This document shows positions 24,884-34,640 of a DNA stretch of 37,655 nucleotides, piece by piece. Origin of the DNA: Prauserella endophytica. GTDB taxonomy: Bacteria > Actinomycetota > Actinomycetes > Mycobacteriales > Pseudonocardiaceae. Both the position numbers and the translations under genes were made by a program. The first letter of the stretch is position 1. Each line of letters starts with the position of its first letter. Below the pieces are notes generated by a model that saw only the letters and a program-made list of their open reading frames with translations, was not told the origin of the DNA and searched no databases. Location: contig NZ_SWMS01000041.1 of NCBI RefSeq assembly GCF_005146945.1, positions 1 through 37,655 of the forward strand, in the 5' to 3' direction.

Positions 24884-25507
24884 ACGCAGCCGGGCCGCGA
24901 ACGACGTCGGGCGGTCCCGCCACGGCGTCCGCGCCGGGCGCGCCTGTTCCACCCCGGTGAGCACCGCGTGCGCCGCGAGCACACCCGCCACCGTCGCTCC
25001 GTTGACGATGTCGCCCGCGAGCACCATCCGCACGGCTTGCGCGAGCGGGACCGTGGTGATCACCAGGTCGGCCTCCTCCTCGCCGTGCACCTCGCGCTCC
25101 ACGGCGGTGAGGTCGCGCGCGAGGTAAACGCGCACGACCTCGTCGGTGAAGCCGGGCGATGCGGCCACGTCCACGAGGGTGTCCCAGCGCCGCGCGGCGA
25201 GACCGGCCTCCTCCACGAGCTCGCGGGCCGCCGTGTCGAGCGGGTCCTCGCCGTCCTTGTCGAGCAGGCCGGCTGGCAGCTCCCACAGCCGGTCGCGTAG
25301 CGGGTGCCGGTACTGGTGGACCAGCGTCACTGCGCCGTCGTCGTCCACCGCGCACACGGCGACGGCCCCGAGGTGCTCGACGACCTCCCTGCGTGCCGTG
25401 CCACCACCGGGCATCACGAGCTCGTCGATTCGCAGGCCCACGACGCGTCCGATGTGGATGTCCTCAGAGGACACCACGGTGAACTCGTGCGAGCCGGGCT
25501 CGCTCAT
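24881..25507 (-). CDS. Nudix hydrolase, ADP-ribose pyrophosphatase-like
   Basis: The protein has 208 residues. The Nudix box is clear ([20 protein letters not shown], then LVEEAGL), giving the metal-binding Glu residues. The upstream [11 protein letters not shown] matches ADP-ribose pyrophosphatases such as Rv1700. It probably hydrolyses ADP-ribose to AMP and ribose 5-phosphate. The ATG at 25507 overlaps the pyrG stop in ATGA, so translation is coupled. This pyrG-Nudix-xerD order is also found in mycobacteria; here the TM2 gene has come between Nudix and xerD. Confidence 0.92.
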   Translation of the reverse strand: MSEPGSHEFTVVSSEDIHIGRVVGLRIDELVMPGGGTARREVVEHLGAVAVCAVDDDGAVTLVHQYRHPLRDRLWELPAGLLDKDGEDPLDTAARELVEEAGLAARRWDTLVDVAASPGFTDEVVRVYLARDLTAVEREVHGEEEADLVITTVPLAQAVRMVLAGDIVNGATVAGVLAAHAVLTGVEQARPARTPWRDRPTSFAARLR

Positions 25508-27207
25508 CGCGCGCCCACGGACGAGGTCTCGGGCAGCTCCACGGGAAGCCGCTCGGCGGTGCGGTACTCCACGACCGCGCGCACGAACGCGTCGAACAGC
25601 GGGTGGGGCCGGGTCGGCCTGCTCTTGAGCTCGGGGTGCGCCTGCGTGCCGACGAAGAACGGGTGCTCCTCCTTGGGCAGCTCCACGAACTCCACGAGCC
25701 GGTCGTCGGGCGAGAGCCCGGAGAACACCAGGCCCGCGTCGGAGAGCCGCTTGCGGTAGGCGTTGTTGACCTCGTAGCGGTGGCGGTGCCGTTCGGAGAC
25801 CTCGCGCGTGCCGTAGGCCTCGGCCACCTGCGAGCCCGGCAGCAGCTTCGCCGGGTAGGCGCCAAGGCGCATCGTGCCGCCCATGTCGCGGTCGCCCGAC
25901 ACGACGTCCTTCTGGTCGGCCATCGTCGAGATCACCGGGTTGGCGGTGGTCTCGTCGAACTCCGCCGAGTTGGCGTCGGCGATGCCGGCGAGGTGCCGCG
26001 CGGTCTCGATCACCATGCACTGCAGCCCGAGGCACAGACCCAGCACCGGGATCTTGCGCGTGCGCGCGTACTGGATGGCGCCGATCTTGCCCTCGATGCC
26101 GCGCACGCCGAACCCGCCGGGGATCAGCACACCGTCCACACCGGACAGCGCGGCCGCGGCACCGGCGGGGGTGGTCGCCTCGTCGGAGGGCACCCAGACG
26201 ATCTCCACCTTGGCGCGGTGGGCGAACCCGCCCGCGCGCAGCGCCTCGGTCACCGACAGGTAGGCGTCCGGCAGGTCGATGTACTTGCCGACGAGGGCGA
26301 TCCGAACGGTCTCCGTGGGGTTGTGCACGCGGTCGAGCAGGTCACCCCACACCGTCCAGTCGACGTCCCGGAACGGCAGCCCGAGCCGCCGCACCACGTA
26401 GGCGTCGAGCGCCTCGCCGTGCAGCACCTTGGGGATGTCGTAGATCGAGCGGGCGTCGGGGCAGGCGATCACGGCCTCGGTGTCCACATCGCACATCAGG
26501 CCGATCTTGCGCTTGAGGTCCTCGGACAGGTCACGGTCGGCGCGGCAGACGAGCGCGTCGGGCTGGATGCCGATGTTGCGCAGGGCGGCGACGGAGTGCT
26601 GCGTGGGCTTGGTCTTCAGCTCGCCGGACGGCGCGAGGTAGGGCACGAGCGACACGTGCAGGAAGAAGCAGTTGTCCCTGCCGACGTCGTGGCGGACCTG
26701 ACGGCAGGCCTCGAGGAACGGCAGCGACTCGATGTCGCCCACCGTGCCGCCGACCTCCGTGATCACCACGTCGGGACGCAGCCCGGTGCCGTCCGACTCG
26801 GCGACGGCCATGATGCGCGTCTTGATCTCGTCGGTGATGTGCGGGATCACCTGCACGGTGTCGCCGAGGTACTCGCCCCTGCGCTCCTTGGCGATCACCG
26901 TCGAGTACACCTGGCCGGTGGTCACGTTCGCCGAACCGGACAGGTCGCGGTCGAGGAACCGCTCGTAGTGACCGATGTCGAGGTCGGTCTCGGCGCCGTC
27001 CTCGGTGACGAAGACCTCGCCGTGCTGGAACGGGTTCATCGTCCCGGGGTCGACGTTCAGGTAGGGGTCGAGCTTCTGCATCGTGACCCGGAGACCACGA
27101 GCGGTGAGGAGCTGACCCAGGCTGGACGCCGTGAGCCCCTTACCCAGAGAGGAGGCGACGCCTCCCGTGACGAATACGTACTTGGTTGTCCGCGGCTGAA
27201 GTCCCAC
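25504..27207 (-). CDS. pyrG: CTP synthase
   Basis: The protein has 567 residues and makes CTP from UTP, ATP and glutamine. The N-terminal synthetase domain has [20 protein letters not shown] and the [20 protein letters not shown] block. The C-terminal class I glutaminase has the nucleophile Cys in LGLCLGLQ and His-Pro-Glu near the end ([11 protein letters not shown] type, here [11 protein letters not shown]). I chose the GTG at 27207, which gives the start [10 protein letters not shown] and the normal family length; it sits eight bases past a -10 hexamer. The reading frame extends further upstream but without family similarity. Confidence 0.96.
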   Translation of the reverse strand: MGLQPRTTKYVFVTGGVASSLGKGLTASSLGQLLTARGLRVTMQKLDPYLNVDPGTMNPFQHGEVFVTEDGAETDLDIGHYERFLDRDLSGSANVTTGQVYSTVIAKERRGEYLGDTVQVIPHITDEIKTRIMAVAESDGTGLRPDVVITEVGGTVGDIESLPFLEACRQVRHDVGRDNCFFLHVSLVPYLAPSGELKTKPTQHSVAALRNIGIQPDALVCRADRDLSEDLKRKIGLMCDVDTEAVIACPDARSIYDIPKVLHGEALDAYVVRRLGLPFRDVDWTVWGDLLDRVHNPTETVRIALVGKYIDLPDAYLSVTEALRAGGFAHRAKVEIVWVPSDEATTPAGAAAALSGVDGVLIPGGFGVRGIEGKIGAIQYARTRKIPVLGLCLGLQCMVIETARHLAGIADANSAEFDETTANPVISTMADQKDVVSGDRDMGGTMRLGAYPAKLLPGSQVAEAYGTREVSERHRHRYEVNNAYRKRLSDAGLVFSGLSPDDRLVEFVELPKEEHPFFVGTQAHPELKSRPTRPHPLFDAFVRAVVEYRTAERLPVELPETSSVGAR

Positions 27208-27215
27208 GGGCTTCC

Positions 27216-27221
27216 ACCTTA
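27216..27221 (-). promoter_or_regulatory. -10 hexamer of the pyrG promoter
   Basis: TAAGGT on the minus strand lies eight bases before the pyrG GTG. Transcription would begin one or two bases before the start codon. The AAGG inside it could also be read as a weak ribosome binding site, so this case is less certain than the six-base examples. Confidence 0.45.
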
Positions 27222-27280
27222 TCGCACCTCGCCGGGATCGCGCCGCAAGCCTCACCCGCACCGCGTGGCGGGCGCTGTGC

Positions 27281-27286
27281 CACAGT
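27281..27286 (+). promoter_or_regulatory. Candidate -10 hexamer of a leaderless aroA promoter
   Basis: CACAGT is followed by six bases and the GTG at 27293. It keeps the A at the second and T at the sixth position, the most conserved ones, but has C for T at the first. Confidence 0.4.
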
Positions 27287-27292
27287 GGTGGC

Positions 27293-28567
27293 GTGCCCGT
27301 GCGAAACTCCTGGACAGCGCCGGTTGCCGAGGACAAGGTCGACGCCACGATCCGCGTCCCGGGTTCGAAGTCGATCACCAATCGCGCCTATGTGCTCGCC
27401 GCCCTGTCGACCCGGCCCACGCTGGTGCGCGCGCCGCTCGACTCGCGCGACGCCCGGCTCATGCTCGCCGCGCTGAGCCGGCTGGGGGCCACCTCGGAGC
27501 ACACGCCGGAAGGTGTGCGGGTGCAGCCGCTCACGCCGGGCGAGGGCGAGGTGTCGATCGACCTGGGCAACGCGGGCACGGTGGCGCGTTTCACCCCGCC
27601 GCTGGCCGCGCTCGGGGCCCGCACGGTGCGCTTCGACGGTGACCCCGCGATCCGCCGCCGTCCCCTCTCGCCGCTGCTGACGGCCCTGCGCGCACTCGGA
27701 GCCGACCTCGACGACGAGGGCAGGGGTGCCCCGCCGTTCACCGTGCGCGGGCGCGGCGGCCTGCCGGGCGGTGCCGTCGAGCTGGACTCCTCCGCGTCGA
27801 GCCAGTTCCTGTCCGCGCTGCTGCTCGCGGCCCCCGCGTTCGAGTCAGGGGTCACGGTGCGGCTGATCGGCAAGCCGCCGAGCGAGCCGCACATCGCGAT
27901 GACGCTGGACATGCTGCGCCGTTTCGGCGCGGCTCCGGAGCGGCACCTCGACGAGTTCCACGTGCCCGCCACCTCGCTGTCACTGGATGACTACACAGTG
28001 GAGCCGGACCTGTCGACGGCGGCGCCGTTCGTGGTGGCGCCGCTCGTGACGGGCGGCACGGTACGGGTCGCGGGCTGGCCCGCCGAGACGACCCAGCCCG
28101 GAGACTGGCTGCGCAGCCTCGTCCGCGAGCTGGGCGCCGACGTGACGCTCGACGACGGCGGGCTGACGGTCACGGGCCAGGGCAGGCTGCCGGGCGCGAC
28201 GCTGGACCTCCACGAGGTCGGCGAGCTGACCCCGGTGATCGCGGCGCTGCTGTGCTTCGCCGACGGGCCGTCGGTCATCTCCGGCGTCGCCCACCTGCGC
28301 GGGCACGAGACGGACCGGCTGGCCGCGCTCGCCACGGAGCTGACGGCGCTAGGCGGCGACGTCACCGAGACCGAGGACGGCCTGCGCATCCGCCCGGCGC
28401 CGCTGCACGGCGGCGTCTTCCACACCTACGACGACCACCGGCTCGTGATGGCGGGCGCCGTGCTGGGCCTGCGCGTCGCGGGCGTCGAGGTGGAGAACCC
28501 GGCGACCGTCGGCAAGACGTTCCCCGGGTTCGTCGAGGCGTGGGGCGGACTGCTGAACCCCGCGTGA
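27293..28567 (+). CDS. aroA: 3-phosphoshikimate 1-carboxyvinyltransferase (EPSP synthase)
   Basis: The protein has 424 residues and joins shikimate 3-phosphate with phosphoenolpyruvate in aromatic amino acid synthesis. Visible motifs are [15 protein letters not shown] (phosphate-binding Lys), [36 protein letters not shown] with the catalytic Asp, [13 protein letters not shown], and [13 protein letters not shown]. These follow the actinobacterial version of the enzyme. It is convergent with steB, with only three bases between the stops. In mycobacteria aroA lies elsewhere, so this is a rearranged or second copy. The start may be GTG at 27293 or 27299. Confidence 0.94.
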   Translation: MPVRNSWTAPVAEDKVDATIRVPGSKSITNRAYVLAALSTRPTLVRAPLDSRDARLMLAALSRLGATSEHTPEGVRVQPLTPGEGEVSIDLGNAGTVARFTPPLAALGARTVRFDGDPAIRRRPLSPLLTALRALGADLDDEGRGAPPFTVRGRGGLPGGAVELDSSASSQFLSALLLAAPAFESGVTVRLIGKPPSEPHIAMTLDMLRRFGAAPERHLDEFHVPATSLSLDDYTVEPDLSTAAPFVVAPLVTGGTVRVAGWPAETTQPGDWLRSLVRELGADVTLDDGGLTVTGQGRLPGATLDLHEVGELTPVIAALLCFADGPSVISGVAHLRGHETDRLAALATELTALGGDVTETEDGLRIRPAPLHGGVFHTYDDHRLVMAGAVLGLRVAGVEVENPATVGKTFPGFVEAWGGLLNPA

Positions 28568-28570
28568 GGG

Positions 28571-29518
28571 CTACTGCCCCTGCTGGTTGACGCCGGGAGC
28601 GGGGCCCTGCGCGTTGCCTGCGACACCGTAGCGGCCCGCGTTGCCCTCGAGCTGCTCGCGCAGCGCCAGGATGGTCGCCACGCGACCGGCCGCCGTGTTC
28701 ACGTTGTCCACAGTAGACAGAACCGAGGTCATGGACGTGTCGGCGCGGGCGACGCCGACAGCGCCGGTGCCCTCCGCCGAGGACGGGTCGCCCGTGAGCA
28801 CCGTGCCCGCGCCGGAGCGGTCGAGCTGGGCGGCGAAGCGCGCGAGCGTGGCGGCCCGGTCACCGGCGCCGTCGCCAGCGGCCTTGCCACCGGTGAGCAC
28901 GACGGCGAGCTGTGCAGGGCGCACGTTCTGGCTCGGCTTCACGAAGCCGCCGTCGGTGAGCCCCGCCAGCGCGGCGGCCAGCTCCGCGTCGGACGACTGG
29001 GGCTCGGCGGAGTCCTTGTCCAGCAGCAGCACCGAGCCGAGCAGCGCACCGGCCAGCGTGCCGGGGTCGCCCGCGGTCGGGAACTGCGCGCCGGCAGGCT
29101 GCAGCCGCGTCACGACCTCGCGCAGCTGGTCGGCCTTGGCCGGGTCGGCGAAGGAGTCGGTGAGCTGCACCTCGCCGGTCACCGACGCGCCCGCCTTGCC
29201 CACCAGGTCCTTGAGCGCGTCGCGGTCGGCGGGCCGGGCGTCAGCGGTGGTCACGAGCACCACCGAGCGCTTGTCGAGCGAGCCGGACACCACCTTCCCG
29301 CCGACGGAGCCCGCGAACGCGTCCGCGTCGGCCAGCCGGGCGTTGAGCGCGTTGCGCTCGGCCTCCAGGTCGCTGACCTGCGTGGCCAGGTCACCCTTCT
29401 CGTCGTTGAGCCCGGACAGCAGCGACCCGTTCAGCGCGGTCGAACCGAGCACGACACCGATCGCGAGCGCGAGAAAGGCCGCCGCGATCGAGACGATGTG
29501 GTACCGCAGAGAAATCAC
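28571..29518 (-). CDS. steB: SteB / MctB-like envelope protein (DUF3186)
   Basis: The protein has 315 residues. One N-terminal membrane helix (about 8-27, IVSIAAAFLALAIGVVLGST) is followed by a coiled-coil stretch (about 30-65, GDLATQVSDLEAERNALNAR) and an extracytoplasmic alpha/beta domain. The family includes Rv1698 (MctB, linked to copper resistance in mycobacteria) and SteB of Corynebacterium, needed with SteA for cell division. The GTG start overlaps the steA stop (GTGA), as expected for a SteAB pair. I favour the divisome role over copper transport, since a single helix cannot form a transporter by itself. Confidence 0.88.
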   Translation of the reverse strand: MISLRYHIVSIAAAFLALAIGVVLGSTALNGSLLSGLNDEKGDLATQVSDLEAERNALNARLADADAFAGSVGGKVVSGSLDKRSVVLVTTADARPADRDALKDLVGKAGASVTGEVQLTDSFADPAKADQLREVVTRLQPAGAQFPTAGDPGTLAGALLGSVLLLDKDSAEPQSSDAELAAALAGLTDGGFVKPSQNVRPAQLAVVLTGGKAAGDGAGDRAATLARFAAQLDRSGAGTVLTGDPSSAEGTGAVGVARADTSMTSVLSTVDNVNTAAGRVATILALREQLEGNAGRYGVAGNAQGPAPGVNQQGQ

Positions 29519-30699
29519 GTGAAGAGCCCCTTGACCCAGCTAGTGAAGGAATTCCAGGTGTCGCGAACCCAGTCGAGGTAGACGTCGCCGACGTCGGATA
29601 CCAGCAGCGCGGCGAGCACCACCACCAGCGCGGCGAGCACGAGCAGCACGACGGCGCCGACCGACACGCGGCTGCGGTGCAGCGTCGCGACGGCCTTGCC
29701 GTCCACCAGCTTGGTGCCGAGCTTGAGCCGGGTGAGGAACGTTGACGGGTTCGAGCCGGAGCGGCCGTGGTCGAGGAACTCCCGCAGCGTGGCCTGGAAA
29801 CCGACCGTCACCACCAGGTCCGCGTCGTGGGTGTCGGCCAACAGGAGGGCGAGGTCCTCGGCGTTGCCCGACGCGGGGAACGTCACCGCGCCGATGCCGA
29901 GGTCCTGGATGCGCTCGACACCGGGCGCGTGCCCGTCCGGCTGCGCGGGGACCACGACCTCGCCGCCCGCCTTGAGCGTGGCGGCCTCGATCCCGCTCGG
30001 GTCGCCGACGATCACGTCGGGCGTGTACCCGTGGGCGCGCAGCGTGTCGGCCGCCGAGTCGACGCCGATCAGCACCGGCCGGTGCTCGGCGATGTACTTC
30101 TTCAGCCCGCGCAGGTCCTCGGCGTGCCCGTTGCCAGGGGCGATCACCACGACGTGCCGGTCACGCAACGGGATGCGCAGCTCGGGGACGCCGACGCCGT
30201 CGAGGATGAGCGTGCGTTCCCTGCGCAGGAACTCGATGGTGTTGGCCGAGAACGCCTCCAGCTGGGTGGACATGCCGGCCTTGGCCTCGATCATCTGGTC
30301 GGCGACGCTCTCGCTGGTCTGCACAGTGCCCGAGGCGACCCTGCGCTCGCCGGAGTAGACCACGCCCTCGTGGATCCGCACGCGGCTGCCGTCCTTGATG
30401 CGCCGGAGCACCTCGCCGCCGACATTGTCGATCAGCGGGATGCCCTCCGCGACAAGTATTTCCGGCCCGAGGTTGGGAAACCTGCCCGAAATGGACGGTG
30501 CCGCGTTGACGACGGCGGCGACGCCTGCCTCCACGAGCGCGTCCGCGGTGGCCCGGTCGAGGTCGACCTGGTCCAGCACCGCGATCTCACCGGGTCCCAG
30601 CCTGCGCAGCAGATCCCGGGTGCGCCGATCGACCCGGGCGACTCCACTCACGCCGGGCAGCGCCTCCTTGGTTCGTGCGAGCAGACCGGTGAGTTTCAT
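29515..30699 (-). CDS. steA: Cytokinetic ring protein SteA-like
   Basis: The protein has 394 residues, like Rv1697. The central part resembles a thiamine pyrophosphokinase catalytic fold (VIVGDPSGIEAATLKAGGEV and FPASGNAEDLALLLAD), but it is not expected to make thiamine pyrophosphate. A C-terminal membrane helix (about 352-375, VGAVVLLVLAALVVVLAALL) anchors it. In Corynebacterium SteA localises to the division ring and works with SteB. The start is ATG at 30699. Confidence 0.9.
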   Translation of the reverse strand: MKLTGLLARTKEALPGVSGVARVDRRTRDLLRRLGPGEIAVLDQVDLDRATADALVEAGVAAVVNAAPSISGRFPNLGPEILVAEGIPLIDNVGGEVLRRIKDGSRVRIHEGVVYSGERRVASGTVQTSESVADQMIEAKAGMSTQLEAFSANTIEFLRRERTLILDGVGVPELRIPLRDRHVVVIAPGNGHAEDLRGLKKYIAEHRPVLIGVDSAADTLRAHGYTPDVIVGDPSGIEAATLKAGGEVVVPAQPDGHAPGVERIQDLGIGAVTFPASGNAEDLALLLADTHDADLVVTVGFQATLREFLDHGRSGSNPSTFLTRLKLGTKLVDGKAVATLHRSRVSVGAVVLLVLAALVVVLAALLVSDVGDVYLDWVRDTWNSFTSWVKGLFT

Positions 30700-30705
30700 G
30701 AGGCG

Positions 30706-30711
30706 ATAGTG
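30706..30711 (-). promoter_or_regulatory. Possible -10 hexamer of a leaderless steA promoter
   Basis: CACTAT on the minus strand lies exactly six bases before the steA ATG. It matches the A and final T of TANNNT but not the first T. The 97-base gap after recN holds no clear hairpin, so steA could also be read from recN. Confidence 0.35.
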
Positions 30712-30796
30712 ACAAACGGGCGCGCGAAAACTCCGCCGACACACCGGGCGGAAGCCGTCAATTACCGGGCACTGTGTCGTGCTCCACAGCGGACGA

Positions 30797-32614
30797 TCAG
30801 GAGTTCTTTCTGCTCCCCGCCTTCTTCTTGGCCCCCTTGGCCGAACGCGATGCCTTCACCGGTTCGGGTGTCTTCTTGAAATTCTCGGCAGCGTTGAGTA
30901 GTTCCTCGGCGTGTGCGCGACCCGTTTCGGTGCCATCGAGGCCCGCGAGCATTCGCGCCAGTTCCGCAACGCGATCGGACTGCGCGAGCACGGTGACCCC
31001 GCTGCGCGTGACGCCGCCCGAGGTGCCCTTGTCGACCACCAGGTGCCGGTCGGCGAACGCGGCGACCTGGGGCAGGTGGGTGACCACGAGTACCTGGTGA
31101 CTGCGCGCGAGCTTCGCGAGCCGCCTGCCGATCTCCACGGCGGCCCGCCCGCCGACACCGGCGTCCACCTCGTCGAAAACGAGCGTCCCGACGGTGTCCG
31201 CGTGGGCGAGCACCACCTCGATCGCGAGCATGACCCGCGACAGCTCCCCACCGGAGGCGGCCTTGTGCACCGGCAGCGGCGGCGCGCCGTTGTGCGCCTT
31301 GAGCAGCAGCTCCACCTCGTCGACGCCGTCCGGGCCCGCGTGCACGACCTGACCGCCGACCTTCAGCTCGTGCGGGTCACCCGTCTCGGCCTGCCTGGCA
31401 CTGACGGTGATCTCGATCTCCGCTTGCCCCATCGCGAGCCCGGCCAGCTCCGCGGTGATCTCACCGGCCAGTTCCCGCGCGGCCGCGTCGCGGGCGGCCG
31501 ACACGTCCTCGGCGTGCCGGGCCAGCTCGACGGCCAGCTCGTCCCGGCGCGCGGCGAGTTGCGCGAGCGCCTCGTCGGAGGTGTCCATGGTCTCCAGGCG
31601 GGCGCGGGCGTCGTCCGCCCACGCCAGCACGCCGTCGACGTCGGCCGCGTACTTGCGGGTCAGCTTCTTCAGCTCGGACTGCCTGGCCAGGATCTGTTCG
31701 AGCCGTTCGGGATCGGCGTCCAGCGTCTCCAGATAGGCGGTGAGCTCGGCGCCGACGTCGCCGAGCAGCACGGACGCCTCGGCGAGCCGGGGCTCGAGGT
31801 CGGACAGCGCGGCATCCTCCGTCGCGGAGAGCCTGCGCCGGGCCTCGGCCAGCAATCCGAGCGCCCCTGGCACGTCGGGATCGCCCTCGGCGGAGCCGGA
31901 CACCGCGACGCTCGCCGCGCTCGCCGCCTCCCGAAGCTCGTCGATCGCGGCGAGCCGCTTGACCTGCTCGGTGAGCTCGGCGTCCTCGCCGGGCGCGGGG
32001 TCGACGGCCTCGATCTCGGTGAGCCCGTGCCGGAGCATGTCGGCCTGCTGGGCCAGTTCGCGCGAGCGGCTGGAGCGTTCCCTCAGCTCCGTGGCGACGG
32101 CGATCCATTCGTCCCGCACGCGCCGGTACTTCCCGAGCGGGGCGGCGACCGAGTCGCCCGCGAAGCGGTCGATCACGGCGCGCTGCTCGGCGGGGCGCAG
32201 CAACCGCAGCTGGTCGTTCTGCCCGTGCACGGCGAGCAGCTGTTCGGAGAGGTCGGCGAGCACGCCGACCGGCACGGACCGCCCGCCAAGGTGCGCGCGG
32301 GAGCGCCCGTCGGCGCTCACCGACCGCAGTGCGATGACACTGCCGTCCTCGTCGACGTCGGCCCCCGCGTCCGTGACGATCTTCGTCGCCTGCTCCGCGG
32401 TCACGTTCTCGAAACGGCCCTCGACGGTGGCCTTCCCGGTGCCGGTCCGGACCTTGGACGCCTCCGCGCGACCACCCGAGAGCAGGTGGAGCCCGGTGAC
32501 GACCATGGTCTTGCCCGCGCCGGTCTCCCCGGTGACCACGGTGAATCCCGGGTGCAGTTCGAGCAGGGCGTCCTCGATGACTCCGAGGCCCTGGATACGC
32601 ATCTCGGCCAGCAC
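30797..32614 (-). CDS. recN: DNA repair protein RecN
   Basis: The protein has 605 residues and is an SMC-like ATPase for double-strand break repair. The N-terminal half-ATPase has GETGAGKTMVV (residues about 31-41), two coiled-coil arms fill the middle (about 160-400), and the C-terminal half has the signature SGGELSRVMLAIEVVL, Walker B LVFDEVDAGVGG and VVTHLPQVAAFADRHL. A lysine-rich tail of about 20 residues follows. The GTG at 32614 sits six bases past a -10 hexamer; an ATG four codons later is the alternative. No LexA-type box was found by eye. Confidence 0.96.
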   Translation of the reverse strand: MLAEMRIQGLGVIEDALLELHPGFTVVTGETGAGKTMVVTGLHLLSGGRAEASKVRTGTGKATVEGRFENVTAEQATKIVTDAGADVDEDGSVIALRSVSADGRSRAHLGGRSVPVGVLADLSEQLLAVHGQNDQLRLLRPAEQRAVIDRFAGDSVAAPLGKYRRVRDEWIAVATELRERSSRSRELAQQADMLRHGLTEIEAVDPAPGEDAELTEQVKRLAAIDELREAASAASVAVSGSAEGDPDVPGALGLLAEARRRLSATEDAALSDLEPRLAEASVLLGDVGAELTAYLETLDADPERLEQILARQSELKKLTRKYAADVDGVLAWADDARARLETMDTSDEALAQLAARRDELAVELARHAEDVSAARDAAARELAGEITAELAGLAMGQAEIEITVSARQAETGDPHELKVGGQVVHAGPDGVDEVELLLKAHNGAPPLPVHKAASGGELSRVMLAIEVVLAHADTVGTLVFDEVDAGVGGRAAVEIGRRLAKLARSHQVLVVTHLPQVAAFADRHLVVDKGTSGGVTRSGVTVLAQSDRVAELARMLAGLDGTETGRAHAEELLNAAENFKKTPEPVKASRSAKGAKKKAGSRKNS

Positions 32615-32620
32615 GCCACC

Positions 32621-32626
32621 ACCGTA
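32621..32626 (-). promoter_or_regulatory. -10 hexamer of a leaderless recN promoter
   Basis: TACGGT on the minus strand is followed by exactly six bases and the GTG at 32614. It lies in the 42-base gap between nadK and recN, so recN can be expressed apart from the upstream genes. Confidence 0.55.
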
Positions 32627-32656
32627 GCGGCCACCACCGACATCCGGGTGACTCGG

Positions 32657-33604
32657 TCAGGAAGGGTCGGAGCCGCGGCTGCCCCTGCGGTCGTGCCGCT
32701 CGCGCCAGCTCTTGACCGGCAGCGCGAACTTGTGCACGAGCCGGTCGGTGAACGGGCCGTCCCACAGGTGCACCAGCCGGACCGGCACCGATCCCGCCAC
32801 CACCTGCACGCGCGCACCCGGCTCCAGCTCGACGTGCCGCAGCCCGTCGCAGGTCAGCACCGCGGGGGAGCCGTCGGGGTCGACCTGCACGGTGATCACC
32901 GACGACCGCGAGACCACGAGCGGCCGGGAGAACATCGCGTGCGCGTTGCTCGGCACCACCAGCAGGGCCTCGACGTCCGGCCACACCACCGGGCCGCCCG
33001 CGGAGAACGCGTACGCGGTGGAGCCGGTCGGGGTGGAGCACAGCACGCCGTCACAGCCGAACGACGACACGGGCCTGCCGTCGACCTCGATGAGCGCGTC
33101 GAGGACGCGTTCGCGCGAGGCCTTCTCCACGCTGGCCTCGTTGAGCGCCCACGTCTCGGCGACGACCTTCCCGCCGAGGGTCACGGTGACGTCGATCGTC
33201 ATGCGCTCCTCGATGCGGTACCGGCCCGTGACGACGCGGTCGACGGTGGCGGCGACCGCGTCGGACTCGGCCTCGGTGAGGAAGCCGACCCGGCCCAGGT
33301 TCACCCCGAGCACGGGCACCCCGGCCGGCCTGGCGAGCTCGGCGGCCCGCAGCAGGGTTCCGTCGCCGCCCAGCACGAGTACCAGCTCGACGCCCTTGGC
33401 CGGGTTGTCCTCGGGAGCCACGACGGTGCACGGCATGTCGTGGTCCTCGGGTTCGACGAGCCGCAGCACCTCCTCGTCGATCACCCGCAGCCACATTCCG
33501 GCCTCGGCGAGCCGGACGGCGACCGCCCTGGCGGCGCTTCTCGTCGCCTCCCGGTCGGGGTGCACGACCAGGAGCACTTCGCGCGTTTCGCACGCTTCGG
33601 TCAC
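32657..33604 (-). CDS. nadK: NAD kinase
   Basis: The protein has 315 residues and phosphorylates NAD+ to NADP+. The GGDGTLLRAAELAR motif and NLGRVGFLTEAE are both present, followed by SSFGCDGVLCSTPTGSTAYA and SAGGPVVWPD, as in Rv1695. The GTG at 33604 overlaps the tlyA stop (GTGA), so the two are coupled; open frame upstream lies inside tlyA. A basic tail (RERHDRRGSRGSD) ends the protein. Confidence 0.95.
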   Translation of the reverse strand: MTEACETREVLLVVHPDREATRSAARAVAVRLAEAGMWLRVIDEEVLRLVEPEDHDMPCTVVAPEDNPAKGVELVLVLGGDGTLLRAAELARPAGVPVLGVNLGRVGFLTEAESDAVAATVDRVVTGRYRIEERMTIDVTVTLGGKVVAETWALNEASVEKASRERVLDALIEVDGRPVSSFGCDGVLCSTPTGSTAYAFSAGGPVVWPDVEALLVVPSNAHAMFSRPLVVSRSSVITVQVDPDGSPAVLTCDGLRHVELEPGARVQVVAGSVPVRLVHLWDGPFTDRLVHKFALPVKSWRERHDRRGSRGSDPS

Positions 33605-34416
33605 GACGGGCCTTCCCGGACGGCGGTGCGGACCAGTTCGCCGGGGTCTCCAGCGTCCTCCCCGGGGTCGGCTCGCCGCAGCCACGCGAAGTACTCCACG
33701 TTGCCGGACGGGCCGGGCAGCGGGCTCGCGACCACGCCGCGCGCACTCAGGCCGAGGCGCTCCGCCTCGGTGAGCACACCCAGCACGGCCTCGGCCCTCA
33801 GCTCGGGGTCTCGGACGACCCCGCCGCTGCCGAGGCGTTCCTTGCCGACCTCGAACTGCGGTTTGACCATGGGCAGCAGGTCGGCGCCCTCGCCCGCACA
33901 GGCCGCGAGCGCGGGAAGCACGAGCTTGAGCGAGATGAACGAGAGGTCGGCGACCACGACGTCGACGCGGCCGCCGATCTGCTCCGGCGTGAGGTTGCGG
34001 ACGTTGGTCTTGTCCAGCACGACCACGCGGTCATCGGTCTGCAGCCGCCAGTCGAGCAGGCCACGCCCCACGTCGGCGGCGACCACCGTGCGCGCGCCCC
34101 TGCGCAGCAGCACGTCGGTGAACCCGCCGGTGGAGGCTCCCGCGTCGAGACAGCGCTTGCCGGCGACGGTCAGCCCCGCGGGCTCGAACCTGCCGAGCGC
34201 GCCGAGCAGCTTGTGGGCGCCGCGGGAGGCCCAGCCGGGGTCGTCGGCGGTGCGCACGACGATCGCGGCGTCGGCCTCGACGCCGGTGGCCGGCTTGCGG
34301 GCGATCATGCCGCGAACGGTCACCTTGCCCTCACCGATGAGGGAGCTGGCGTGTTCCCTGGACCGGGCGAGCCCTCGGCGGACGAGCTCGGCGTCCAGGC
34401 GGGCCCTGCGAGGCAC
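33601..34416 (-). CDS. tlyA: TlyA family rRNA 2'-O-methyltransferase
   Basis: The protein has 271 residues, close to M. tuberculosis TlyA (268). The N-terminal S4 domain reads RRARLDAELVRRGLARSREH. The methyltransferase domain has the SAM-binding CLDAGASTGGFTDVLL, then VVADLSFISL and LPMVKPQFEVGK, and ends with SPLPGPSGNVEYF. It should methylate 16S rRNA C1409 and 23S rRNA C1920, which makes cells sensitive to capreomycin-type antibiotics. I chose the GTG at 34416; the frame is open upstream but without similarity. Confidence 0.95.
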   Translation of the reverse strand: MPRRARLDAELVRRGLARSREHASSLIGEGKVTVRGMIARKPATGVEADAAIVVRTADDPGWASRGAHKLLGALGRFEPAGLTVAGKRCLDAGASTGGFTDVLLRRGARTVVAADVGRGLLDWRLQTDDRVVVLDKTNVRNLTPEQIGGRVDVVVADLSFISLKLVLPALAACAGEGADLLPMVKPQFEVGKERLGSGGVVRDPELRAEAVLGVLTEAERLGLSARGVVASPLPGPSGNVEYFAWLRRADPGEDAGDPGELVRTAVREGPS

Positions 34417-34418
34417 CG

Positions 34419-34634
34419 CTAGACCTTGTCGATGCTGGACAGCGCCACGGCCAGCTCCGTGTGCACCGCGTCGAAGCGTTCGACGTGCTCGGCCGGGGGC
34501 AGGTCGTCGAGTTCGTCGAGCCCGGCGATGGCCTCCTCGATGCCGGCCCTGGGGTCGGTCTCCTGCGGCGCCGGTCCCATGCCGGGCGGCGGCCCCGGGA
34601 CCGGGCGCGGTACGGGGTTCGTGTGTTCCTGCAC
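34419..34634 (-). CDS. Small acidic protein upstream of tlyA (Rv1693-like position)
   Basis: This 71-residue protein has a proline-rich N-terminus (residues 1-25) and an acidic helical rest (GIEEAIAGLDELDDLPPAEH, then TELAVALSSID). It lies two bases before tlyA, in the place where mycobacteria have the short gene Rv1693. Function is unknown. The GTG at 34634 is six bases past a -10 hexamer, which supports both the gene and the start. Confidence 0.75.
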   Translation of the reverse strand: MQEHTNPVPRPVPGPPPGMGPAPQETDPRAGIEEAIAGLDELDDLPPAEHVERFDAVHTELAVALSSIDKV

Positions 34635-34640
34635 GCCTCA

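Noticed and set aside
28571-29518. SteB as a copper transporter
   Set aside because: Only one membrane helix is present, with no Cys, Met or His metal motif. The link to division through the overlapping steA is the better reading, though a role in copper resistance cannot be excluded.
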